Shown: one piece after another, positions 16,693-24,817 of the stretch
Position numbering within the stretch: position 1 is the stretch's first letter
How the letters are laid out: each line of letters begins with the position of its first letter
Assembly (NCBI RefSeq): GCF_014654205.1
Contig: NZ_BNAW01000032.1
Location: 28,932 to 92,931 of the forward strand
DNA length: 64,000 nt
Direction: 5' to 3'
Origin: Amycolatopsis bullii
Lineage (GTDB): Bacteria > Actinomycetota > Actinomycetes > Mycobacteriales > Pseudonocardiaceae
Position numbers and translations under genes: made by a program
The notes under the pieces: model-generated
What the model was told of the DNA's origin: nothing
What the model saw: only the letters and a program-made list of their open reading frames with translations
Databases searched by the model: none

Positions 16693-16736
16693 CCGTGCCG
16701 CATTGAACGGCAGCGCTGCCGTTCAATGCGGCACGG
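16693..16736 (-). terminator. 44-bp perfect palindrome terminating the AA10 gene
   Basis: Two 22-bp arms starting CCGTGCCGCATTGAACGG meet with no spacer at 16714/16715. It lies 12 bases after the AA10 stop and 121 upstream of the GH5 start. On the minus strand it is followed by a short U-rich run (GTTCTTTC). Confidence 0.85.
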
Positions 16737-16747
16737 ACCGGAATGCG

Positions 16748-17410
16748 TCAGCCGAAGTTCACGTCACTGCACCACATGTACGTCTGGTCCTGGTGCGAAG
16801 CCTGCCAGATCGTGAAGACGACGTGGTGCCCGCGGTAGCCGCCGGAGGTCTGGACGTTGAAGGTGATGTCCTTCGCCGGGGCGTAGCGGCCGGTCTGCGT
16901 GACCTGGTCGAGGTTGCCCCAGCCGAGGCGCTGGGTGGTGGGGTCGTAGCCGTTCTTGCTGACGTAGACCCGGATGAAGTCGGCGCCGTGGCTGGCCTGG
17001 TCGTAGAGGTGCATCGAGAAGCTGCTGCCGACGTTGGTGGTCCGCCATTGGCCGGGGGTGTTGAGCGCGTTGTTGCGGGCCAGCCCGTTGCTGCACAGCT
17101 GCCCGTCGGGCGTGGCGCCCTGGAAGTTGCCCTTCAGGCCGTCCCGCAGGGCGCTCATCCAGTTCCACATGGTGTCGGCGTTGGCCTGGAAAGCCGCCCA
17201 GCACATGGGGTCCTGCTGCTGCATGGCGGGGTTCGTGTGCTGGCTGCCCCAGTCCTTCCAGCACTGGTAGGCCCGGGTGGCGGGATCGACGATGGTGCCG
17301 TGTGCCGAGGCCGCGGGCACCCCGACGAACAACCCGGCCAGCCCGGCGATCGTCAGGGCGACGAGACCGCGCCAAGTGGGGCGAGACCCGGAGAACTTGC
17401 GCCTGCGCAT
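16748..17410 (-). CDS. Secreted lytic polysaccharide monooxygenase, family AA10
   Basis: A 220-residue copper enzyme that oxidatively breaks crystalline chitin or cellulose. The signal peptide ends ASA-36, so the mature protein begins with H37, as required for the copper histidine brace; the second brace histidine is H141 in YDQASHGADF. The C-terminal TYMWCSDVNFG and the paired cysteines (YQCWKDW, DPMCWAAF, QLCSNG, MWCSD) fit AA10. It is a single catalytic domain without a binding module. The start has weak GGATGATCC spacing. A perfect TGGGAGCGCTCCCA palindrome upstream matches the CebR operator, pointing to induction by cello-oligosaccharides and thus to cellulose as the substrate. Confidence 0.93.
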   Translation of the reverse strand: MRRRKFSGSRPTWRGLVALTIAGLAGLFVGVPAASAHGTIVDPATRAYQCWKDWGSQHTNPAMQQQDPMCWAAFQANADTMWNWMSALRDGLKGNFQGATPDGQLCSNGLARNNALNTPGQWRTTNVGSSFSMHLYDQASHGADFIRVYVSKNGYDPTTQRLGWGNLDQVTQTGRYAPAKDITFNVQTSGGYRGHHVVFTIWQASHQDQTYMWCSDVNFG

Positions 17411-17448
17411 GGATGATCCTCCATTCTCGAAAGAACGTGCGGTTCATG

Positions 17449-17462
17449 TGGGAGCGCTCCCA
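17449..17462. promoter_or_regulatory. CebR-type operator (TGGGAGCGCTCCCA)
   Basis: A perfect 14-bp palindrome 38 bases upstream of the AA10 start. It is identical to the operator established for CebR, the cellobiose-responsive LacI-family repressor of Streptomyces. No CebR gene is in this window. It should link the AA10 gene to cellulose sensing. Confidence 0.8.
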
Positions 17463-17589
17463 GGGTGGCAGCAGCTTATCCCCGATCCGGACAAACTTCA
17501 ACCAAGCGACCGAAAAGAATTGGGGTTATTCCCCGGCGTAGTGGTTTTCGAAAAGAACGGAATTCCCGCCGAAACTTTCGGAACTTTGA

Positions 17590-18231
17590 TCAGCAAGACG
17601 ACGACACCATCACGTTCTGGTCCGACACGCGGAGCACGCGGCCGCCGACGACGAACAACGACGTGCCTGCGTTGCCGCCCAGCCGCAGGACACATCCCGC
17701 CGCCGGTGACGGTTTCGCCGGGTCGGCCGAAGAAATCCGGACTTCCGGCGCCCTGATCACCGTCGTGCCGAGGACGCCGAAATCGACCGGGCGGCCGGCC
17801 AGAGCGTCGGCCGCGAAGTGGTCGCCCAGCCGGAAGGGCAGGACCACCAGGAAGACCACCGCGAATCCGGTCAGCGCACCGGCCAGGCCGCGGAGCAGGT
17901 AGCGCCCGGGCAGTGACAGGCGCACCTCCGCCAGCGACCGCACGCCGGTGCCGACGGACAGGGTGATCCACGTCGACTGTGCCGACGCCGCCCGGTTCTG
18001 CAGCCAGCGGACGGCCAGGAACGCCCCTAGTACGACCAGGCCGACCAGGAACGCGCGAACGACCAGCCAGGTGAACGTGATGCCGACGTCTTCCGGGTCG
18101 ACGCCGAGCGCGCCGTAGAAGCGGGCCATCAGGATCCAGCCGAAGGCGTAGGACAGGCCCGCTACGCCGGTAGTGATCTGCGTGGCCTGCGCGGCCCATT
18201 CCGAAACCCCGGCCAGTTTCGACGTGCTCAC
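17590..18231 (-). CDS. Membrane protein, last gene of the TerY/kinase operon
   Basis: A 213-residue protein with three likely transmembrane helices: about residues 20-40 (AGLSYAFGWILMARFYG), 49-71 (TFTWLVVRAFLVGLVVLG) and 118-138 (AGALTGFAVVFLVVL). The GALGVDPEDVG segment between the first two recurs in actinomycete membrane proteins of unknown role. The C-terminal about 75 residues should be exposed and contain GCVLRLGGNAGTSLFVV. Start GTG 18231 overlaps the kinase stop by 4 bases (GTGA), showing translational coupling. I do not recognise a named family. It may present or sense the signal read by the kinase. The region from 17411 to 17589 holds the AA10 promoter and nothing else clear. Confidence 0.75.
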   Translation of the reverse strand: MSTSKLAGVSEWAAQATQITTGVAGLSYAFGWILMARFYGALGVDPEDVGITFTWLVVRAFLVGLVVLGAFLAVRWLQNRAASAQSTWITLSVGTGVRSLAEVRLSLPGRYLLRGLAGALTGFAVVFLVVLPFRLGDHFAADALAGRPVDFGVLGTTVIRAPEVRISSADPAKPSPAAGCVLRLGGNAGTSLFVVGGRVLRVSDQNVMVSSSC

Positions 18232-19208
18232 CAGAGCCTCGCCAGCACAAAGATCGCGAACAGCGCCCCGAGCAGCAGTCCGCCGGCGAAGATCCACCGG
18301 TCTGCTCTCCGCACGGCGGCCGGGTCGCCGACCGGTGCCGGTTCCACGACAGTGCCGGTCGTCTGCGCCGACGCCTTGGCCAGCCCGCGTTCCCACTCCA
18401 TCAACGAGGGCCGGGACCCGGCTGGGCCGGATGCTCGGACAACCAGCTCGGTGAGCGCGGCCGGCAGGCGTTCGGGCGGCAGTGCGTCGCCGGGGTACCA
18501 GTGGGGCGAGACCAGCACTCGGGGTACCAGGAGGCCGAGAACGTACGACGTCGACGCCCGGTCGGGTCGGCCGACCTCCTCGGAGAGCACGCGAGGGTCG
18601 GTCCAGTCGACTGTCGTGTAAAGGGGCGCGGAGCTTTCGCTGCTGAGCGGCCGCAGCGAATCGCAGTCCAGCACGAACACCTCGGCGGGATCGAGTTTCC
18701 ACAGCAGGTTGTGCGACGCGAGGTCTTCGTGCACGAAGCCGCGCTCGTCCAGCCACGACAGGACGTCCAGGAGCGCGCGAAGCAAGTCGACCTTCTCGCG
18801 GTCGGTCGCCCGCGGCACGCCGAGCTTCTCGGACCGCTTCTCGTACAGCAGGAAGTTGAAGTCACGGACCCGCATCCGGCCGGACGGCAGGGTGAACTGG
18901 AAGTGAGCCGCGGCCCGCACCACCAGCGCCCCGACGGCCTGGCCGCCTTCGCCGACCGTCGCGACCGGCCAAGCCAGCGTGCGCCGGACGTGGCCGAGCG
19001 TCTTCGCGTCCCAGCCGGCGTACGTCGCGACCAATCCGTCGAGCTCGTCGGCGTCTCGCGGCTTCGTGTACTTCTTGTACAGCAACGTCTTCCGCGGGCC
19101 GGCGATCGAGAAGACGGTCGACGCGCCGCCGCGCGCCACCTGCTCGCCGACCGCGACCTCGGCTTCGGTGATGCGGGTCGGTACGGGCGGCCAGGTCTCG
19201 GCGCTCAT
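18228..19208 (-). CDS. YegI-like membrane-anchored protein kinase (TerY-P triad type)
   Basis: A 326-residue protein with a protein-kinase-like fold of the kind linked to TerY proteins. The glycine-rich loop is GEQVARGGASTVFSI, the ATP-lysine region is LLYKKYTKP, the catalytic loop HEDLASHNLL replaces the usual HRDxKxxN, and the metal motif is VLDCDSL in place of DFG, as in YegI-like kinases (DxDSF). The AWPVA stretch after the small N-lobe is also typical of that group. A single helix (WIFAGGLLLGALFAIFVLARLW) anchors the C-terminus. It overlaps the VWA gene upstream and the membrane gene downstream by 4 bases each, so stoichiometric expression is expected. Target proteins are unknown. Confidence 0.78.
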   Translation of the reverse strand: MSAETWPPVPTRITEAEVAVGEQVARGGASTVFSIAGPRKTLLYKKYTKPRDADELDGLVATYAGWDAKTLGHVRRTLAWPVATVGEGGQAVGALVVRAAAHFQFTLPSGRMRVRDFNFLLYEKRSEKLGVPRATDREKVDLLRALLDVLSWLDERGFVHEDLASHNLLWKLDPAEVFVLDCDSLRPLSSESSAPLYTTVDWTDPRVLSEEVGRPDRASTSYVLGLLVPRVLVSPHWYPGDALPPERLPAALTELVVRASGPAGSRPSLMEWERGLAKASAQTTGTVVEPAPVGDPAAVRRADRWIFAGGLLLGALFAIFVLARLW

Positions 19209-19816
19209 GCGAAGTCGTCCCGGTTCCGGATCGCCCGGGAGGTCACCAGTTCGTCGGTGTAGGCCATCAGGTCGGCCAGGATCTGCTTGGCCAGTGGCTG
19301 GTCCGGGGAGTCGCTCAGCATGCGCATCCCGGAGACCTGCATCGCGTCGAGGATCTGTTGCGCCTGCGACCGCTCCACACCCAGGGTGATGAGGATGAGG
19401 CGGGGGTGGGCGTGCCGGTAGAACTGGTCGAACGCCTCCCGCCAGCCGCGGTCCGCGGGGACGCCGTCGGTCACCAGCAGCACCAGCGGCCGGTAGAAAG
19501 ACACCCCGGCGGCCAGGTGGGCGGCCGAGTCCGCGCCCGTCAGCCGGGTGAGCAGCTGGAAGGCTGGTCCGAACCGGGTTTCTCGCCCCGGCGACAGGGC
19601 GGGGAAGTCGGTCACCTCGGTCAGGTCCGAAAGGGGCAGCACGCACCGGGCGCTTTCGGCGAAGGTCACCAGGCAGACTCGGACCCGGTCACCCAGGATC
19701 GGCGACTCCAGCAGTTCGTCGGACAGAGCGGTGAGCACGTGTTCGATTTCCACCAGGCGCGCGGCCATCGAACGCGAAGTGTTCACCACCAGGTACAGCG
19801 GCATGATCCGGTGCAT
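19205..19816 (-). CDS. TerY-like von Willebrand factor A domain protein
   Basis: A 203-residue soluble VWA domain filling the whole protein. The metal-site (MIDAS) strand reads LYLVVNTSRSM: the usual DxSxS first Asp is Asn, while both serines remain. Later ligands are in SPGRETRFGPAF (Thr) and LLVTDGVPAD (Asp). Overall it matches TerY, the VWA member of the TerY-P triad with a kinase and a PP2C phosphatase in tellurite/stress-type systems (established for that family). Start ATG 19816 follows GTGAGGAGTG. It begins 10 bases after the upstream membrane gene and overlaps the kinase gene by 4 bases. Role: probably a metal-dependent adaptor or kinase partner. Confidence 0.8.
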   Translation of the reverse strand: MHRIMPLYLVVNTSRSMAARLVEIEHVLTALSDELLESPILGDRVRVCLVTFAESARCVLPLSDLTEVTDFPALSPGRETRFGPAFQLLTRLTGADSAAHLAAGVSFYRPLVLLVTDGVPADRGWREAFDQFYRHAHPRLILITLGVERSQAQQILDAMQVSGMRMLSDSPDQPLAKQILADLMAYTDELVTSRAIRNRDDFA

Positions 19817-19826
19817 TCCGCACTCC

Positions 19827-21131
19827 TCACTTGTCCGGCTTGGGTCCGGAGAGCAACCCGGTGACGCTCCGGAGAAGGTCGACGCGTTCGCGCAGGGCCG
19901 GATCCAGCGCCGTGAGCACCGTGATGCTCGCCCACAGCACGGCGAACAGGGTAGCCGTGGCGCCCAGCGGATCGGGCAGTGGCACGCCGAGCCGGTGGAT
20001 GAGCCAGAGGACGCCGACCGGGAACGCACCGACCACCAGCGTCCGCAGCAAGACGGCGAACGCCTTGGTCCGGCGCCACCTTTTCGCCGGAGAACCGGCT
20101 GGAGTGACTGGCAATTCGTCATAGGTGCCCTCGAGCACCGCCGTCATCAGGCCCACGACGAAGGTGCGCAAAGCAGCCTGCGTGTCGACCTTGGGCAGCG
20201 CGATCCACAGCGCCTTTTCCCGCACGGCCAGCGCCGCCGACCGGATCCGGTCCCGGAACACGCGCCGGTGGCGGGCGTCGGTGAGGTCGACGGTGCCCCC
20301 CAGGCCTTCGAGGCACGCGGCCACGGACCGCAGGTGGCCGGGCGACGGCAGGCGCCGTTCGCCGGGCGCGCGGTCCACCAGCTGGACCAGCACGAGCGCA
20401 AGGGAGTAAAGGGTCAGCTCCTCGCGCCTGCTCCGGCTGACGTACTTGGCGAACAGGCGCGTGGCGAGCGAGCCGACGAGGCTGAGGACGACGACGCAGA
20501 AGATCGTCAGGAGGCAGGAACCGAGGAGGATCAGCAGCCCGAGCGGGCTGGACCATTCGACGGAAGCTTCGCCGACGGAGACCGCCCAGGGGCCACCGAT
20601 GGTCAGTGTGGCGGCCAATCCGACGGCGATCGCCGTCAGGGCGAAGAGCGTGGAGACCCGGTCGGGACGGGTTTCCGCGACGACGGTCGCGGTCATGACC
20701 CCGGAGCCGAAGAGCACCACCAGCTCGCCGACGAGCGCGACCCGGCCTAGATTTCCGGAATCCCAGAGCGAAATCGGCACGACGAAGGTCGAGATCACGA
20801 AGAACATCGCCAGTGCCGCCGGTACGGCCTCGCCGAGGAAGTCGAGCATCCACTTCAGGCGCGCCCCACGCCGGCACCAGAGGTCGTAGCGGGTGAGCAA
20901 CGTCGAACGTTCGTCGCCGGGCATGGTCCCGACGCGGGATTCGCCGGCGAACAGGGACTTCACCGCCAGCGCCGACGACCACTCCCATGCGAAGTTCCTC
21001 TGGAACACCCAACGAGGCCTCCGGACGGCCTTGTCCCATCGCACTCCCAATGGGAACTCGTTCGGCTCGCGTTCGCCTCCTGCCCGCAGCAGCGTCTCCA
21101 CCATCCGCCGGTGCACGTCTTCGGTCGGCAA
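19827..21131 (-). CDS. Large membrane protein, first gene of the TerY/kinase operon
   Basis: A 434-residue integral membrane protein. Hydrophobic helices lie at about residues 100-120 (AVPAALAMFFVISTFVVPI), 130-150, 160-180, 195-220 (SPLGLLILLGSCLLTIFCVVVLSLVG), 360-380 and 390-410. A cytoplasmic segment of about 120 residues between helices 4 and 5 holds many charged residues. The N-terminal 95 residues are soluble, and the motif WVFQRNFAWEW is distinctive. I do not recognise the family. I take TTG 21131 as start because GAAGGGGG precedes it; ATG 21104 is the alternative. As the first gene it probably sets the operon's expression and may be a sensor or effector in the membrane. Confidence 0.72.
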   Translation of the reverse strand: MPTEDVHRRMVETLLRAGGEREPNEFPLGVRWDKAVRRPRWVFQRNFAWEWSSALAVKSLFAGESRVGTMPGDERSTLLTRYDLWCRRGARLKWMLDFLGEAVPAALAMFFVISTFVVPISLWDSGNLGRVALVGELVVLFGSGVMTATVVAETRPDRVSTLFALTAIAVGLAATLTIGGPWAVSVGEASVEWSSPLGLLILLGSCLLTIFCVVVLSLVGSLATRLFAKYVSRSRREELTLYSLALVLVQLVDRAPGERRLPSPGHLRSVAACLEGLGGTVDLTDARHRRVFRDRIRSAALAVREKALWIALPKVDTQAALRTFVVGLMTAVLEGTYDELPVTPAGSPAKRWRRTKAFAVLLRTLVVGAFPVGVLWLIHRLGVPLPDPLGATATLFAVLWASITVLTALDPALRERVDLLRSVTGLLSGPKPDK

Positions 21132-21281
21132 GCCACCCCCTTCGAGGACCGGTTACCGCGAGGAGTCGTCGGACGGGCCGACCCGCGTTACACCACTCGG
21201 CGGCGACCGCCGAACCGGCGGGTGCTCGGGCGGGCTTCGGCGTCACCCGGCTTCGCCGGCGCACTCCGGCAACCGTGAACG

Positions 21282-21315
21282 CCGGCGCGGAAACCCCGTG
21301 GGGTTCCCGCGCCGG
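21282..21315 (-). terminator. Hairpin after the LLM oxidoreductase gene
   Basis: Arms of 14 bp with one mismatch (CCGGCGCGGAAACC against GGTTCCCGCGCCGG) lie 4 bases beyond the oxidoreductase stop. They also separate that gene from the four-gene operon that starts at 21131. Confidence 0.7.
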
Positions 21316-21318
21316 ACC

Positions 21319-22212
21319 TCAGCCCTTGGCAGTCAGCTCGAGCAACCGGCCGGTGAGGTCGAGGTGTTCCTCGATACCTCCAGTCAGGTACGTGAGGTCC
21401 ACGAACGTGTGGTCCGGCTCCACCAGCTCGACGATCTTCGTGACCGACTCGGCGATGGCCTTCGCGTCCGTGCCGGGATCGGTGTTCACCCGCAGGGCCA
21501 CGCCGAGCGCCTGCGGGTCGCGGCCGGCCCGCTCGGCGTCGGCGCGGAGCTTGGCCAGGGTCGAGGTGATCACGTCCGCGGGGTACTGCTCGGGCACCGA
21601 CCAGACCGGGAGCCAGCCGTCGGCTCGTTCGGCGACCCGGCGCAGCGACCTCTCGCCGAAGCCGGCCAGGTGGATCGGCGGCTTGCGCACCGGCTTGAGG
21701 CCGATGTGGGACTCCGCGACCCGGTAGCCGACCCCTTCGTGGGTCACGGTGTCCTGGGTCCACCACTTCTCGAGCAGGTCGAGCAGGTCGTCGAGCCGCT
21801 TGCCGCGCTCGGCCATCGGCACGCCGACGGCCTCGTACTCGTCGGGGGACCAGCCGATGCCCAGCCCGGGCAGCAGCCGTCCGTTGCTCGCGACGTCGAG
21901 GCTGGTCAGCAGCCGGGCGAAGTTCACCGGCTGGTACTGGGTCGCGTTGATGGTGCTGGAACCGAGCACCGCGGTCTCGGTCACCGCCGCCGCGATGGCC
22001 AGTGCGGTGAACGGATCCTGCGCGGTGTGGAACTCCTCGGGCATGGTGTCGTAACCCGGGTACGAGACCACCGGCTTGACCGGCGACAGCAACCGGTCGC
22101 CGACCCAGAATCCGGCCGCGCCGGCCCTTTCCGCCTCGCGCGCGTACCGCGCGATCCCGCCCGGCGTGGCCGCCGCCTTGCCGAACACCGGAAGGCTGAA
22201 ACCAAGTGGCAT
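21319..22212 (-). CDS. LLM-class, probably F420-dependent oxidoreductase
   Basis: A 297-residue TIM-barrel luciferase-like oxidoreductase. The N-terminal block (LPVFGKAAATPGGIARYAREAERAGAAGFWVGD), NATQYQPVNFARLLTSLDVAS, and the GRLLPGLGIGWSPDEY coenzyme region are typical of F420-dependent actinobacterial members, which shuttle hydride between F420 and diverse substrates. Start ATG 22212 is preceded by GGGGAGAA. No F420-biosynthesis genes are nearby. FMN use is the alternative. It is divergent from the lipid operon. Confidence 0.85.
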   Translation of the reverse strand: MPLGFSLPVFGKAAATPGGIARYAREAERAGAAGFWVGDRLLSPVKPVVSYPGYDTMPEEFHTAQDPFTALAIAAAVTETAVLGSSTINATQYQPVNFARLLTSLDVASNGRLLPGLGIGWSPDEYEAVGVPMAERGKRLDDLLDLLEKWWTQDTVTHEGVGYRVAESHIGLKPVRKPPIHLAGFGERSLRRVAERADGWLPVWSVPEQYPADVITSTLAKLRADAERAGRDPQALGVALRVNTDPGTDAKAIAESVTKIVELVEPDHTFVDLTYLTGGIEEHLDLTGRLLELTAKG

Positions 22213-22400
22213 TGCTTCTCCCCTGAAGAGTGAACGGACCCGATCGGTCCTGAAGCCACTACTACTCGCATTCAGTTGCGCCTTCAAGCAGTCTGCGGTT
22301 CGACTGACCGTAACGAGCGGGACTCGCTGTGCGACTGACTGGACGCGGGAAGCCGCGGTTTCCCGCGCGGACGTCACTTCCGACGAAGTGGGGGACCCCC

Positions 22401-23612
22401 GTGCGCGCACCGGCCCCGGAACTCCAGCCGCTGGTCGACCGCCTTTCGCGCCGCCTGCCCGGTGTCGCGGTCGCCGCCTACGACGGCAGCCGGAGCGGCC
22501 CCTCGGACGCGTCGACGACGCTGGTGATCCGCACGCCCGCCGCGTTCGCGCGGGTGCTGCGGGCGCCGCGCGGTCTAGGCCTGGCGCGGGCGTGGGTCGC
22601 GGGTGACATCGAGATCTCCGGCGACATCGCGCCGGTGGCGGCGCACGAAGCCGATCTCCACCACCCGGCCGTCGCCGCCGGGCTGCTCACCACCGCGCTG
22701 CGGGTGACGGCCCGGCGCGGGTTCCGCGACCTGGCCACGGCCGGGGCCACGGCGAGCGAGTACCGCGCCGCGCGCCCGGGACGGCACACCGTCGCCCGCG
22801 ACCGGGCCGAACTCGACTTCCACTACGGCCTGACCGCCGATTTCTACGCCCTGCTGCTCGGCCCGTCGATGACCTATTCCGGGGCGATGTTCGCCAAACC
22901 CGCGGATTCCCTGGAAGCCGCGCAGGACCGCAAGCACGCGCGGATCGGCGAAAAACTGGAACTCGGCGCGCATTCGACGGTGCTCGACATCGGCTGCGGC
23001 TGGGGGAGTTTCCTCGACCACGCCGAAACCACCTTCGGGTCGCGGGGAATAGGGTTCACGGCGTCCCGCGAACAGTACGAATACGCCTCGCGGCGGTTTT
23101 CCGGCCGTGCCGGGGTGCGGATCGAGTACGGTGATTACCGGCAGCTGCTGCCGGTTCCCGGGATCACCGCGGCGGCCAGTGTCGGGATGTACGAACACGT
23201 CGGGGAACGCCACTCGCCCGCGTTCTTCTCGCTCGTCCGCCGCTCGCTGCGGCCCGGCGCCCGTTACGTCAACCAGGCGATCACGCGCCGCGAGAGCGGG
23301 CCGCGGCGGCTGCGCGCCAACGCCTTCGCGCAGCGGTACGTGTTCCCGAACGGCCAGCTGCTCCCGCTGTCACGGCAGCTCGCCGACCTCGACCGGGCCG
23401 GGTTCCGCGTGCTGTCCGCCGAAAGCTTCGGCGAAGGCTACGCGCGGACCACCGGCGCCTGGCTGGACAACCTCGAACGGAACTGGGACGCCTGCGTCGC
23501 CGCCGCCGGGCTCGAGCGGGCGCGGGCCTGGCGGGCCTACCTCGCGGGTTCGCGGCGGCGGTTCGAGGACGGCAGCATCGACGTCACCCAGGTCCTCGCG
23601 GAGGCGAGGTGA
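22401..23612 (+). CDS. Cyclopropane-fatty-acyl-phospholipid synthase family methyltransferase
   Basis: A 403-residue SAM-dependent enzyme that adds a methylene or methyl group to unsaturated lipid chains. SAM motif I is VLDIGCGWGSFLDHAE. The substrate-side block FYALLLGPSMTYSGAMF and the later SVGMYEHVGERH (with the bicarbonate/active-site Glu-His context) are characteristic. The N-terminal about 110 residues are the usual SCP2-like lead. GTG 22401 has GGGGGA 5-10 bases upstream and starts the family similarity; a longer reading from 22329 is possible. It heads an operon with a multi-pass membrane protein and two further genes. Confidence 0.9.
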   Translation: MRAPAPELQPLVDRLSRRLPGVAVAAYDGSRSGPSDASTTLVIRTPAAFARVLRAPRGLGLARAWVAGDIEISGDIAPVAAHEADLHHPAVAAGLLTTALRVTARRGFRDLATAGATASEYRAARPGRHTVARDRAELDFHYGLTADFYALLLGPSMTYSGAMFAKPADSLEAAQDRKHARIGEKLELGAHSTVLDIGCGWGSFLDHAETTFGSRGIGFTASREQYEYASRRFSGRAGVRIEYGDYRQLLPVPGITAAASVGMYEHVGERHSPAFFSLVRRSLRPGARYVNQAITRRESGPRRLRANAFAQRYVFPNGQLLPLSRQLADLDRAGFRVLSAESFGEGYARTTGAWLDNLERNWDACVAAAGLERARAWRAYLAGSRRRFEDGSIDVTQVLAEAR

Positions 23613-23616
23613 GGCG

Positions 23617-24789
23617 ATGGCGGTCTCGCTGGACAGCCTCAAACCGCAGCTGATCGGGCGGTCGTTCGGCCGAAACCGGCAGCTCACCGGCTCGACGCGC
23701 CCGCTGCGCGCGAAAGCCGGGTTCAACTCGTTCGGCGTGTTCACGGCGCTGGTGATCCTCGCGTTCGCGGGCCAGCAGCAGGTGCTGATCAACACCTCGG
23801 AGGAGCCGTCGGCGATCGCCGCGGTCGTGCGGGCGCCGGCCCGGTTCGACGGCATCGGGATGCCGCTGCTGCAGGACCCGGTGGCACTCGTCGTCCTCTT
23901 CACGGCGCTGGCCACGCCGCTGTTCTGCCTCGAGCAGGTGGAGTCCATCCGCGACTTCATCCCGATGACCGTGCGCAACATCGGCGACGACGTCCCGCAC
24001 TTCGACCCGCGCGAGGTCCAGATCCTGATCATGCGGGCCAACGGGCGGTTCCGCCGGATCGGCGGGAAGAAGGTCTCGCTCGGGCTGTTCCTGCTCAGCG
24101 GCTTCGGCGCGTACTGCCTGCTGCGCTACCTCCAGACGGGCGGCCTGCTGGCGGGGTGGAACCCGGTGCCCGGCAAGACCGAGCCGTGGCGCGCGGCCGT
24201 CTACGCCGGCTGGTGGGCGAACGGCGACGCGCATCCGGTGATGGCCGTCCTGCTCTGGCTGCTCGGCGCGTACATGTTCTACTTCGTGCTCAAGCAGCTG
24301 CTGATGGGCCTGATCTTCGCGATCTTCGCGCAGACGGCGACCACGGTCGGCTTCGGCGTCACGCCCCACCTGCGTGCCAACAACGACGGCTACTGGGGCC
24401 TGCGGACGCTGCGCCGGTTCATGCAGTGGACGTACGGCTCGACGCTCGCGCACTTCGTGACGACGCTCGGCGTATGCATCGTGTGGCTGCCGTTCACGCA
24501 GTGGACGTTCTTCATCGTCACCGCCGTGATGATCGTCAACAGCACGCTCGTCATCTACCCGACGATGATCGCGCACAAATCGGTGCTGCAGGCGAAACAG
24601 AATTACGTCGACGACCGGCTCTTGTCCGCGAAAACGGAGGAAGAAAAGAAGACCGCGGCCGAGGAGGCGGAAAAAGTCTGGCAGAGCCCCGACCTGCCGT
24701 TCCGGACGCGGGCGACGTTCACCGCGGTATTCGTCTACCTGCTCGCCCCGATCGTGCTTGCGCTTGTTTCGTGGCTGCTGAAGCGTTAG
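23617..24789 (+). CDS. Multi-pass membrane protein in the cyclopropane-synthase operon
   Basis: A 390-residue membrane protein, 4 bases after the synthase stop. At least six helices are visible: about residues 40-58 (FNSFGVFTALVILAFAG), 90-108, 146-166, 203-245 (two helices, AVLLWLLGAYMFYFVLKQLLMGLIFAIFA), 280-315 and 368-388. A charged cytoplasmic stretch (LLSAKTEEEKKTAAEEAEK) precedes the last helix. I do not recognise a named family. Position suggests that it moves, holds or flips the lipid made by the synthase. Start ATG 23617 has GAGGTGAGGCG upstream. Confidence 0.75.
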   Translation: MAVSLDSLKPQLIGRSFGRNRQLTGSTRPLRAKAGFNSFGVFTALVILAFAGQQQVLINTSEEPSAIAAVVRAPARFDGIGMPLLQDPVALVVLFTALATPLFCLEQVESIRDFIPMTVRNIGDDVPHFDPREVQILIMRANGRFRRIGGKKVSLGLFLLSGFGAYCLLRYLQTGGLLAGWNPVPGKTEPWRAAVYAGWWANGDAHPVMAVLLWLLGAYMFYFVLKQLLMGLIFAIFAQTATTVGFGVTPHLRANNDGYWGLRTLRRFMQWTYGSTLAHFVTTLGVCIVWLPFTQWTFFIVTAVMIVNSTLVIYPTMIAHKSVLQAKQNYVDDRLLSAKTEEEKKTAAEEAEKVWQSPDLPFRTRATFTAVFVYLLAPIVLALVSWLLKR

Positions 24790-24817
24790 GATTCGGCAAA
24801 CTCTGGCGAGGAGGCGT

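Noticed and set aside
17590..21131. A complete tellurite-resistance (ter) operon
   Set aside because: TerB, TerC, TerD and the PP2C phosphatase are not present; only the VWA and kinase parts resemble that system.
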